Source: an uncultured Bacteroidota bacterium
Lineage (GTDB): Bacteria > Bacteroidota > Bacteroidia > Chitinophagales > Saprospiraceae
Length of the DNA: 17,252 bases
Assembly (NCBI GenBank): GCA_937876435.1
Contig: CALEIL010000348.1
Span: 1-17,252 of the forward strand
Direction: 5' to 3'
Part shown: one piece after another, positions 8,028 through 14,473 of the stretch
Numbering within the stretch: position 1 is the stretch's first letter
Layout: the number at the start of each line of letters is the position of its first letter
Program-made: the position numbers and the translations under genes
Notes under the pieces: model-generated
Seen by the model: only the letters and a program-made list of their open reading frames with translations
The model's database searches: none
What the model was told of the DNA's origin: nothing

Positions 8028-9356
8028 ATGAAAAGACGTAGCTTTATAAAAACCACAAGCGCCGGTGCACTGGCAGGAATGTTACCCCTTTCGCTAAGCT
8101 CATTTAATCCAGCCAACCAGCTCCGGGTAGCCCAGGTGGGACTGGGGATGATGGGAGTGAGCGACCTCAACGATATCGCTTCGCACCCATCCGTCAAGAT
8201 CGTCGCTCTGTGCGATGTGGATGCAAATAAACTGAATGAAACCGCCCGGAAATTTCCCGGTGCCCGCAAATTTGAGGATTACAAGAAAATGCTCGATACG
8301 ATGGGCGATCAGATCGATGCGGTGGTAGTTTCCACGCCCGATCACATCCATGCGCCGGTCTCGTTGATGGCCATGAACAAGGATAAGCACGTATACTGTC
8401 AAAAACCGTTGACCCATTTTGTCGCCGAATCGCGGGAAATGGATAAGGTTGCCCGGGAACGGAATCTGGTGACCCAGATGGGGATTCAGGTCCATTCGTT
8501 CTACGATTACAAATTGGCGACCATATTGATCCAGGGAGGTATCATCGGAAAAGTAAAAGAAGTCATCGCCTGGTCTCCCAAAGTATGGGGATACGATGGG
8601 CAGGAGCCTCAGGGCAGCGATCCGGTACCCACTCATCTCAACTGGGAATTGTGGCAGGGGTCGGCACCAAAACGCCCGTATAAAGAAGGAATGTATCACC
8701 CGGGCAACTGGAGAAAAATCATCGACTACGGCTGTGGAACACTCGGAGACATGGGGGTCCACATTTTTGATACCCCTTACAATGCACTCCAACTGGGTGT
8801 GCCATTGACGGTCAGGAATAAATGCCGCAAACCCAACGGATACGGTCACCCTGAAAAAAATGAAGTGACTTATACTTTTCCAGGTACGCCATATACCGCC
8901 AGCAAACTGAAATGGGTATGGTACGACGGAGCGGGCGCCCCCAAACTGCAGAAAAAACTCAGATTGCCCAATAACGAAGAGTTACCCGATCAGGGCGCTA
9001 TGTTTATAGGTGAAAAAGGTCAAAGATTGTTGCTGCCGCATTTTATGGAATTGCCCAGACTGATCGTGAAAGGAGAATACCAGACGATCGATATTGACAA
9101 ATACGACGTCAAGGGTGAAATGGGAGAACCGGTACGGGATTACGCCGGGGAATCTCCGAAGCACTACCATCAGTTTGTCGACGCCTGTCTGGGGAAAGAC
9201 GAATGCAGCGCACCGTTCTCGTATGCATCAAAATTGACCGAGGTTATATTGCTGGGTGTGATAGCGGCGCAGTTCCCGGGCAAGAAACTGCATTGGGACG
9301 GGGCCAACGCCCGGTTTAAGGAAGAAGAAGCAAACCAGTACATCGCTGGTATGTAA
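8028..9356 (+). CDS. Tat-exported Gfo/Idh/MocA-family NAD(P)-dependent oxidoreductase
   Basis: A 442-residue dehydrogenase. The N-terminus MKRRSFIK is a twin-arginine signal (RRxFxK) followed by a hydrophobic, Ala-rich h-region, so it should be exported folded to the periplasm, presumably with its nicotinamide cofactor bound. The Rossmann motif is VGLGMMG (G38, G40, G43). The usual EKP cofactor/active-site motif reads CQKP (Gln125-Lys126-Pro127), keeping the catalytic Lys but not the Glu. The C-terminal domain has GTLGDMGVHIFD (D241, H245), typical of family active sites. Family members oxidise or epimerise sugar C-H bonds. With the DUF1080 hydrolase-like lipoprotein upstream, a role in making or using 3-keto sugars is likely but inferred. 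The same gene run probably ends with the Crp/Fnr gene 39 bp downstream. Confidence 0.92.
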   Translation: MKRRSFIKTTSAGALAGMLPLSLSSFNPANQLRVAQVGLGMMGVSDLNDIASHPSVKIVALCDVDANKLNETARKFPGARKFEDYKKMLDTMGDQIDAVVVSTPDHIHAPVSLMAMNKDKHVYCQKPLTHFVAESREMDKVARERNLVTQMGIQVHSFYDYKLATILIQGGIIGKVKEVIAWSPKVWGYDGQEPQGSDPVPTHLNWELWQGSAPKRPYKEGMYHPGNWRKIIDYGCGTLGDMGVHIFDTPYNALQLGVPLTVRNKCRKPNGYGHPEKNEVTYTFPGTPYTASKLKWVWYDGAGAPKLQKKLRLPNNEELPDQGAMFIGEKGQRLLLPHFMELPRLIVKGEYQTIDIDKYDVKGEMGEPVRDYAGESPKHYHQFVDACLGKDECSAPFSYASKLTEVILLGVIAAQFPGKKLHWDGANARFKEEEANQYIAGM

Positions 9357-9395
9357 CAAACGAAGGATGGTGGTTTATCATTCAACTTTCCAGAT

Positions 9396-10001
9396 ATGAA
9401 GTATCCGGCACTTTGGGCATCGGTTGAAAAAACGCTGGGAAATCGGCTGACCGAATCGGCTTATGCCCGGTTTGAAGAACTGGCGTTTGAGAAGTCGTTC
9501 GATAAAACGGAATTTTTTGTGGAACCCGGGAGATCGTGTAACTACCAGTATTTTATACTGGAAGGTTCCTGTTTCTCTTATTACATCAACGAGAAAGGGG
9601 ACAAAAATGCGATTCAGTTTGCTTTGGAGAACTACTGGATTACGGATTCGGCCAGTTATTTCACCAATCAGCCCGCGGTCTCCACGATAGAAACCCTCGA
9701 GCCTACCCGGGTATTGATGTTGAGCAAACAAAGTTTTGCCCTTCTCTGTGACTCCGACCCGGTTTGGGACCGGTATTTCAGGGTTTTGCTTCAGAATTAT
9801 CTGGCGCATCTCCATTATCGGATCGCCAAAACCAATAGCGAAGAAGCCAGGACCCGGTACCTGGAGTTCGCGAAGTTGTACCCACACTTTATCCAGCGGA
9901 TTCCACAATACCTGATTGCCACTTACCTGGGCATCAGACCCCAATCGCTGAGTCGGATCCGGAAGGAACTGTCGTCCCGAATCCCTGATCCCGAATCCTG
10001 A
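9396..10001 (+). CDS. Crp/Fnr-family transcriptional regulator
   Basis: A 201-residue cytoplasmic regulator. Residues about 25-120 form a cyclic-nucleotide-binding-like beta-roll (FFVEPGRSCNYQYFILEGSC, then KGDKNAIQFALENYWITD), with no conserved cAMP-contacting PRSSA-like motif, as is common in Bacteroidota members. A helical linker follows. Residues about 171-192 (YLIATYLGIRPQSLSRIRKEL) are the helix-turn-helix recognition region. No N-terminal Cys cluster for an Fe-S centre is seen, so it is not a classical FNR. The last eight codons (S194-S201) and the stop are made of units of the heptad repeat that starts at 9975, so repeat change could alter the tail. It may control the upstream operon or be an independent regulator. 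Confidence 0.88.
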   Translation: MKYPALWASVEKTLGNRLTESAYARFEELAFEKSFDKTEFFVEPGRSCNYQYFILEGSCFSYYINEKGDKNAIQFALENYWITDSASYFTNQPAVSTIETLEPTRVLMLSKQSFALLCDSDPVWDRYFRVLLQNYLAHLHYRIAKTNSEEARTRYLEFAKLYPHFIQRIPQYLIATYLGIRPQSLSRIRKELSSRIPDPES

Positions 10002-10127
10002 TCCCGAACCCCGAACCCCGCATCCCGAATCCCGATTCCCGATTCCCGAATCCCGATTCCCGCATCCCGAATCCCGCATCCCGACTCCCGAATCCCGCAT
10101 CCCGAATCCCGCATCCCGACTCCCGAC
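9975..10127. repeat. 22-unit degenerate heptad array (TCCCGNN; G-rich on minus strand)
   Basis: Twenty-two head-to-tail units fill the space between the Crp and antiporter genes; 21 are exactly 7 bp and one is 6 bp. The first five bases (TCCCG, with a few CCCCG, TCCCT or TCCTG variants) are conserved, while the last two vary among AA, AT, CA and AC. The minus strand carries a GGG run every 7 nt with 4-nt loops, matching the simple G-quadruplex rule many times over. The first units encode the end of the Crp protein. The array stops 1 bp before the antiporter stop codon (10129-10131). It replaces any ordinary terminator between these convergent genes. Confidence 0.95.
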
Positions 10128-10128
10128 C

Positions 10129-11625
10129 TCAATACCGCACCCCCAGTCGTTGGTAGGTTTCGCGCAATGCGGAGTAGTCATCGGTGATGACGAGCAACAT
10201 GTCATCGGCGTATAGGGGCGTTTCGCTATTGGGGACAAAATACTTCCCGTCGCGTTTGACCATAACGACGATTGTTTTTTCAGGCAGGGCGAGGTCCATG
10301 AGATGGTTGCCGTTGAGCAATGAATTTTCGGTCAGTCTGATTTCAGAAGTGACCGATTTGATTTCGTCGGAAAATTCTATGTCAAAATTTTGCAATTCCC
10401 TGGCTTCATCCCCCGGAGGCTGATCGAGACCCAGCCATTTGGCGACCTGCGCGAGCGTAGTGCCTTGTATGACCAGAGAAACCAGGGTGCAGAAGAAAAC
10501 TATATTAAACATCAGTCTCGCGTTGGTAATATCAGCAGCCAGGACCATAATCGCAAAAATAATCGGGACGGCACCTCTCAGTCCCACCCAGGAAATAAAT
10601 GCTTTGTCCTTGACTCCCATTTGGGGGAATGGCAACATACACAAGAATACACTCAAAGGCCGCGTGATAAAAATCATCAAAATACTGATGATCAATCCGG
10701 GAACGATGATTGGAACCAATTCAGATGGATTGATCAGTAACCCCAGAGTGAGGAACATCAGCAATTGACTCATCCAAGCCATCCCATCGAAGAAGTTGAT
10801 CGCGGTGCGTTTGTGAACAAACCGGGTATTTCCGATTACCAATCCCCCCACGTAAACAGCCAGATAGCCATTGCCCCGGATAAAATAGGTCATGGAGAAT
10901 ATGAAGATGCAGAACGTAAATACCAGGATAGGGTAGAGCGATTTATTTTCGAGCCGGATATGATTGATGACATAAATCGCTATTTTTCCAAATAGAAATC
11001 CAGCGATTCCCCCAATGATCAACTGTAACAAAAGATTCTGAATAGCCACCAGATAGTTTGGCTGGCTATTGATGCCCACCATCCCTATGAGGGTGATCGT
11101 CAGCACGTACGCCATCGGGTCGTTGCTTCCACTTTCCAGCTCGAGCAATGGTTTTAAATTGTTTTTTAACCTGAGACCTTTCGACCTCAGGATTGAAAAT
11201 ACCGAAGCCGAATCGGTGGACGACATGGTCGCCGCCAACAGCAAAGAAGTCATAAATCCTATCGAGGCAGACTTGATCGTCAAGCCCAGAACAAGCCAGA
11301 TCGCAAGCCCGGTTAATATCGCGGTGAACAACACACCGATCGTAGCCAGGATCACTCCCTGGGCCAGCACGGGTCGGATATCCTCTATCTTGGTATCCAT
11401 CCCACCCGAGAACAGAATAATACACAGAGCAACCGAACTGATGGTTTGTGCCAATTGGATGTTCTGAAACTGGATGCCAAAACCATCGCTGCCAAAAACC
11501 ATCCCCACGGCAAGAAACAAAAGCAATACAGGCACTCCAAACCGGTACCCTGCCTTTCCTGCCAGTATGCTCAGGAAAAAAAGGAGGGATAGGGTCAGTA
11601 AGATCAATTCTATGGATACTCCCAT
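10129..11625 (-). CDS. K+/H+ antiporter, CPA1 family (CvrA/NhaP2-like) with C-terminal RCK_C domain
   Basis: A 498-residue inner-membrane cation/proton antiporter. Residues 1 to about 390 are about a dozen hydrophobic helices. CPA-type motifs are visible: STDSASVF (136-143, with the membrane Asp138) and ELESGSNDPMAY (162-173, the E-x4-ND motif, Asp169). The C-terminal part, about 420-495, is an RCK_C/TrkA_C-like regulatory domain (NSLLNGNHLMDLALPEKTIVVMV...DMLLVITDD), the arrangement found in potassium/proton antiporters of the CvrA/NhaP2 group. It would export K+ (or Na+) in exchange for protons. The gene is convergent with the Crp gene and stands alone. A perfect TATTTTTG box lies about 58 bp upstream of its ATG. 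Confidence 0.9.
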   Translation of the reverse strand: MGVSIELILLTLSLLFFLSILAGKAGYRFGVPVLLLFLAVGMVFGSDGFGIQFQNIQLAQTISSVALCIILFSGGMDTKIEDIRPVLAQGVILATIGVLFTAILTGLAIWLVLGLTIKSASIGFMTSLLLAATMSSTDSASVFSILRSKGLRLKNNLKPLLELESGSNDPMAYVLTITLIGMVGINSQPNYLVAIQNLLLQLIIGGIAGFLFGKIAIYVINHIRLENKSLYPILVFTFCIFIFSMTYFIRGNGYLAVYVGGLVIGNTRFVHKRTAINFFDGMAWMSQLLMFLTLGLLINPSELVPIIVPGLIISILMIFITRPLSVFLCMLPFPQMGVKDKAFISWVGLRGAVPIIFAIMVLAADITNARLMFNIVFFCTLVSLVIQGTTLAQVAKWLGLDQPPGDEARELQNFDIEFSDEIKSVTSEIRLTENSLLNGNHLMDLALPEKTIVVMVKRDGKYFVPNSETPLYADDMLLVITDDYSALRETYQRLGVRY

Positions 11626-11996
11626 GTGCTGTTCAAGAATTTATAGTCTGCTTCGAACTCTATGGTTGGTCGGGTTCGGGCTCAAAAATAAGAAGATTCG
11701 ATCGTTTTATTCCACTATGTTAAAACCATTTTCGACTTAATGGGAAATTTTTGGGACGGATGCCAGAAGATCCATTTTAGTAAATGGATTATTTTCACTT
11801 TTTAATCTGCTCAGGTCGCCTTTGTGGCTTCTGATATATGGATCTGGTATACAGGAAATATACTCGTCACCGGATTTGGAAAAGATTGTGAATGAAAAAA
11901 ACGTTTAGTGGGAGGTCGAGATAGAAGTTAACCTATGTGAATGTAAAGGAGGCTGGCCGGATTCGATATTTGTCGTATCAAATTAAAACACAACTT
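11626..11996. other. Divergent intergenic region with a perfect hairpin
   Basis: This 371-bp A+T-rich gap separates the divergent antiporter and DoxX genes. It holds ATCCATTT (11770-11777) and AAATGGAT (11782-11789), an 8-bp perfect inverted repeat with a 4-nt loop, followed on the plus strand by a T-rich stretch. With no plus-strand gene ending here a terminator has no obvious client, so an operator or leader structure is as likely. A GATATTTG box (11965-11972, one mismatch to TAnnTTTG) lies 24 bp before the DoxX ATG. I see no gene here. Confidence 0.4.
11683..11690 (-). promoter_or_regulatory. Bacteroidota-type -7 box for the antiporter gene (TATTTTTG)
   Basis: Read on the minus strand these bases are TATTTTTG, an exact match to TAnnTTTG, about 58 bp upstream of the antiporter ATG. 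No clear TTTG or TTG is seen at the -33 distance, so the call rests on one box. Confidence 0.4.
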
Positions 11997-12431
11997 ATGA
12001 AATCACTTTTTAAAGTATCTCCGGCCCCGAAACACATCGACGTAGCTTTGTTGATAGGACGCATAGGGATATCCTTGATGATGTTTACCCATGGATTCCC
12101 CAAAATCAGCCGGTTGTCTCAGGACCCGGTTAAGTTCATGGATTTTATGGGTCTTGGGCCCGAAGTCAGCCTGATTTTGGCTATATTGGCAGAAATCGGT
12201 TGTTCCATCCTGGTGATTCTGGGCCTGGGCACCCGGTTCGCGGTGATTCCGTTGATCTTCGTTATGCTGACCGCGGTCCTTATTGCGCACGCTTCTGATC
12301 CATTTGCCACGCAGGAGAAAGGGTTCCTGTACATCCTGATGTACCTGGTCCTTTTAATTACCGGAAGTGGTCGGTTTTCTCTCGATAAGGTGTTGTTTTC
12401 CAAAAAACACACCTCAATACAAACTTCTTAA
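11997..12431 (+). CDS. DoxX-family membrane protein (MhqP/YqjF-like)
   Basis: A 144-residue inner-membrane protein with four predicted helices. The DoxX signature is present: ALLIGRIGISLMMFTHGFPK at the first helix with the conserved Arg, then EIGCSILVILGLGTRFAVIPL and LYILMYLVLLITGSGRFSLD near the end. I start it at the ATG at 11997; a GTG 60 bp upstream would add a polar extension not typical of the family. DoxX proteins of this type (MhqP in Bacillus) are linked to thiol, quinone or catechol stress and to membrane-linked redox reactions; the biochemical role is poorly defined. It lies at the head of a plus-strand set with YceI, QorB-like reductase and an Mhq-type dioxygenase operon, which supports an electrophile-stress role. 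The YceI gene starts 71 bp downstream. Confidence 0.85.
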   Translation: MKSLFKVSPAPKHIDVALLIGRIGISLMMFTHGFPKISRLSQDPVKFMDFMGLGPEVSLILAILAEIGCSILVILGLGTRFAVIPLIFVMLTAVLIAHASDPFATQEKGFLYILMYLVLLITGSGRFSLDKVLFSKKHTSIQTS

Positions 12432-12502
12432 CATAGGTGAAGGGAGGCGTACATGACTCCCCGTATCTTTACATTAATTAATCAAATATAAAAACATAAA
12501 AA

Positions 12503-13039
12503 ATGAACAATTCAAAAACAAAATGGGTACTCGATCCCACGCACAGTGAACTGACCTTCAAAGTTAAACACCTGATGATCTCCAACGTAAAGGGAGAATT
12601 TAGAAACTTCAACGCGACTATTCTTTGTGCTGATGAGGATTTTAGCAACGCAAAAGTGTCCGCTACTATTGAATCCGCTTCGATTGACACCAATAACAAA
12701 GACCGGGACAACCACCTGAGAAGTGCTGATTTTTTTGAGTCTGAAAAATACGAGCAACTTACTTTTGAGAGTACCGAAGTCAATAAACTCGACGAGGATA
12801 ATTACCAATTGAAAGGTATACTCGAAATCAAAGGTATCAAGAAGGAAGTGGTTCTGGATGTCGACTTTGGCGGCTTGATTACCGATCCGTACGGCAATAG
12901 AAAAGCCGGATTTACCTTTTCCGGTAAAATAAACCGAAAAGAATGGGGACTCAACTGGAACGCCGCGCTGGAAGCTGGTGGGGTGATGGTCAGTGAGGAA
13001 GTGAGACTCAACGGTGATGTTCAGTTTGTAAAAGAGTAG
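12503..13039 (+). CDS. YceI-family lipid/isoprenoid-binding protein (cytoplasmic form)
   Basis: A 178-residue protein covering exactly one YceI domain, a lipocalin-like beta-barrel that binds polyisoprenoid chains. The family hallmark W-x-LDPTHSELTFKVKHLMISNVKGEF starts at residue 8; DNHLRSADFFESEKYEQLTFES and LKGILEIKGIKKEVVLDVDF follow. Near the end IGRKEWG-type family sequence reads INRKEWGLNWN. There is no signal peptide, so unlike E. coli YceI it stays in the cytoplasm. YceI genes of this leaderless type often sit near quinone-related genes; a role in carrying quinones or isoprenoids here is inferred from the neighbours. A TATCTTTA box at 12464-12471 may give it its own promoter. Confidence 0.92.
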   Translation: MNNSKTKWVLDPTHSELTFKVKHLMISNVKGEFRNFNATILCADEDFSNAKVSATIESASIDTNNKDRDNHLRSADFFESEKYEQLTFESTEVNKLDEDNYQLKGILEIKGIKKEVVLDVDFGGLITDPYGNRKAGFTFSGKINRKEWGLNWNAALEAGGVMVSEEVRLNGDVQFVKE

Positions 13040-13227
13040 AATCCATTTTTGTTCCCCCCGGTACGGTTCCTTCTTTAAGCAAGACCGAATGAAGTCCTGG
13101 CAACGAAATGAGCGAGACCAAAGGTCAGATAGATCTTGGATGTGGGAACCGAGGATACCTATCCGGGGCGGGCAGCATAGTTATAAGCTATATAAAGCTT
13201 TCGATGGATACTGTGAAAAAGAACCCC

Positions 13228-13250
13228 TCATAAGTTTTAAGGATTTATGA
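13228..13250. repeat. 23-bp direct repeat, copy 1 (candidate operator)
   Basis: The 23 bases begin TCATAAGTTTT and end GGATTTATGA. They are identical to those at 13297-13319, with a start-to-start distance of 69 bp. Each copy has outer arms TCATAA and TTATGA in perfect inverted symmetry around an 11-bp centre, the shape of a dimeric-regulator site. Flanking bases differ between copies, so the identity is confined to the motif. Confidence 0.85.
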
Positions 13251-13296
13251 TAGTAATAGAATAAAGGGAAGATTCATTCTCGTCTAGTGTTCTGTT

Positions 13297-13319
13297 TCAT
13301 AAGTTTTAAGGATTTATGA
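13297..13319. repeat. 23-bp direct repeat, copy 2 (candidate operator)
   Basis: The second exact copy of the 23-bp motif ends 24 bp before the TAAATTTT -7-like box and 53 bp before the ATG of the quinone reductase gene. This position, at or just upstream of the -33 region, suits either an activator site or repressor occlusion. The regulator is not encoded in the window as far as I can see. Confidence 0.85.
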
Positions 13320-13372
13320 AATGGAGTACTAACTTTCCCACAGTAAATTTTTAATAGTAAAACTTAAAAAAT

Positions 13373-14227
13373 ATGAAAATCGGAATTACAGGAGCTACCG
13401 GTCAATTGGGACGCCTGGTACTCAAATCTCTCCAGGGGAAAGCCCATTCGGCTGAATTGGTAGCGCTGGTTCGTTCCCCGGAAAAAGCAGAAGACCTGGA
13501 CGTGGAAGTACGTTCCTTCGACTACACGGATACAGGGGAGAAATTATCAGGAGCTTTGGATGGAATTGATACCCTGTTGTTGATTTCATCCAGTGAGATA
13601 GGTAAGCGTAGAATGCAACATTCCAGGGTTGTCCAGGCGGCGAAAGATGCAGGAGTCAAAAGAATCGTCTATACCAGTCTGCTGCATGCGGACACTTCAT
13701 CTATCAATCTGGCTGGAGAACACAAAGAATCTGAACAAATCGTGAAGGATTCTGGTATTCCATATTCCATTTTACGTAATGGATGGTACACCGAGAACTA
13801 TCTCGGGTCTGTATCGCAGGCTTTGGCTTCCGGGAAATTGGTAGGCAGCGCCGGGGACGGTAAGATTTCTTCTGCCACCCGGAAAGATTATGCTGAAGCA
13901 GCAGCGCACGTGTTGACGACGGAGGGGCACGAGGGAAAGGTATACGAACTCGCTGGTGACGATGCCTTTACGCTTTCTGATCTGGCAGCGGAGGTTTCCA
14001 GAATTTCGGGCAAAGAGGTGACTTATGTGGATTTGCCAGAGAAGGATTACGCAGCGGAGTTGGAAAAAGCAGGATTGCCACAAGATTTGGCGGGAACCAT
14101 TGCAAGTTGGGATAGGGGTATCGCCCAGGGAGATTTATACGACGGGGACAAGGTGTTGTCGGCGTTAATCGGCCGGCCTACCACACCGCTGGAAGAGACG
14201 GTAAAGACAGTGATCCAGCATCTCTGA
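13373..14227 (+). CDS. qorB: NmrA/atypical-SDR NAD(P)H:quinone oxidoreductase, QorB (YtfG)-like
   Basis: A 284-residue cytoplasmic protein matching the NmrA-like quinone reductase 2 group (E. coli YtfG/QOR2 is close in length). The cofactor loop is GITGATGQLGRLV (residues 4-16). Further family features are LLLISSSEIGKRRMQHSRVVQAAKDAGVKRIVYTSLLHAD, and IPYSILRNGWYTENYLG, the substrate-side motif of this group. ATRKDYAEAAA then follows. It reduces quinones, probably by two-electron transfer from NADPH, avoiding semiquinone formation. Atypical SDRs of this branch lack the Tyr-x3-Lys pair, as here. Two 23-bp repeats lie directly upstream and are likely control sites. The gene is separated by 246 bp from the dioxygenase operon, so it probably has its own promoter. 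Confidence 0.88.
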   Translation: MKIGITGATGQLGRLVLKSLQGKAHSAELVALVRSPEKAEDLDVEVRSFDYTDTGEKLSGALDGIDTLLLISSSEIGKRRMQHSRVVQAAKDAGVKRIVYTSLLHADTSSINLAGEHKESEQIVKDSGIPYSILRNGWYTENYLGSVSQALASGKLVGSAGDGKISSATRKDYAEAAAHVLTTEGHEGKVYELAGDDAFTLSDLAAEVSRISGKEVTYVDLPEKDYAAELEKAGLPQDLAGTIASWDRGIAQGDLYDGDKVLSALIGRPTTPLEETVKTVIQHL

Positions 14228-14287
14228 TCAATATGTTTGGGCCTCTGTCCATCAGGAGAGTGTGAAAGCGTGTAGGATACGCGGAAT

Positions 14288-14329
14288 ATGATCCGCTTCC
14301 AGTTGTGGCGATGATCCATCCGGTTGTGG
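14288..14329 (+). repeat. Imperfect short direct repeat in the qorB-dioxygenase gap
   Basis: ATGATCC ... GTTGTGG occurs twice in tandem (14288-14308 and 14311-14329) with different middle bases. A small stem GCGGA/TCCGC spans 14281-14296 just before and into it. The meaning is unknown and could be chance. Confidence 0.4.
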
Positions 14330-14398
14330 TTTAACAAATAAACTGATGGGTTTGGAAACACCGATCCTGATTGATGGAATCAGATGGATGTCCGGATC

Positions 14399-14439
14399 AT
14401 AACTTTATTTGGAATCCATCGGAAATTAAGTTATATTAG
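14399..14439 (+). promoter_or_regulatory. Promoter and overlapping inverted repeat for the dioxygenase operon
   Basis: TTTG at 14408-14411, a 20-bp spacer and TATATTAG at 14432-14439 (one mismatch to TAnnTTTG) form a good Bacteroidota-type promoter 35 bp before the ATG. The inverted arms ATAACTT (14399-14405) and AAGTTAT (14428-14434) bracket the -33 box and overlap the -7 box, so they could be a repressor site. Confidence 0.45.
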
Positions 14440-14473
14440 AACGTTAACCGGGTTATTTTAAATTTAAAAAGCC

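Larger units (their letters stand above)
13040..13372. promoter_or_regulatory. Long regulatory gap before the qorB-like gene
   Basis: This 333-bp gap contains a pair of identical 23-bp direct repeats near its right end (entered separately), and a TAAATTTT box at 13344-13351 (one mismatch to TAnnTTTG) 22 bp before the next ATG. A 41-codon frame at 13108-13233 starts with ATG but has no family resemblance. I see nothing else that I can support. Confidence 0.45.

Noticed and set aside
9975..10127. CRISPR array
   Set aside because: Units are 7 bp with no unique spacers and no cas genes nearby.
9378..10238. Long minus-strand frame with Arg-Asp-Ser-Gly/Gly-Cys-Gly repeats
   Set aside because: Its low-complexity part is only the translation of the 7-bp array. 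The rest is antisense to the Crp-type gene, and its N-terminal part shadows the antiporter.
11937..11996. GTG extension of the DoxX protein by 20 residues
   Set aside because: The extension is polar and lies upstream of the family N-terminus. The ATG at 11997 gives the normal DoxX length.
13064..13151. Long-range pairing CGGTTCC/GGAACCG suggesting a structured RNA
   Set aside because: Only 7 bp with a 74-nt loop and no supporting internal helices of any length. Too weak to call.
13108..13233. 41-codon frame in the gap before qorB
   Set aside because: It has no homology I recognise, and its stop overlaps the first 23-bp repeat. A frame this short is expected by chance.
13228..13319. Insertion-sequence target duplication or short transposon bounded by the 23-bp repeats
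   Set aside because: The 46 bp between copies contain nothing transposon-like, and internal dyad symmetry of each copy fits operator sites better.
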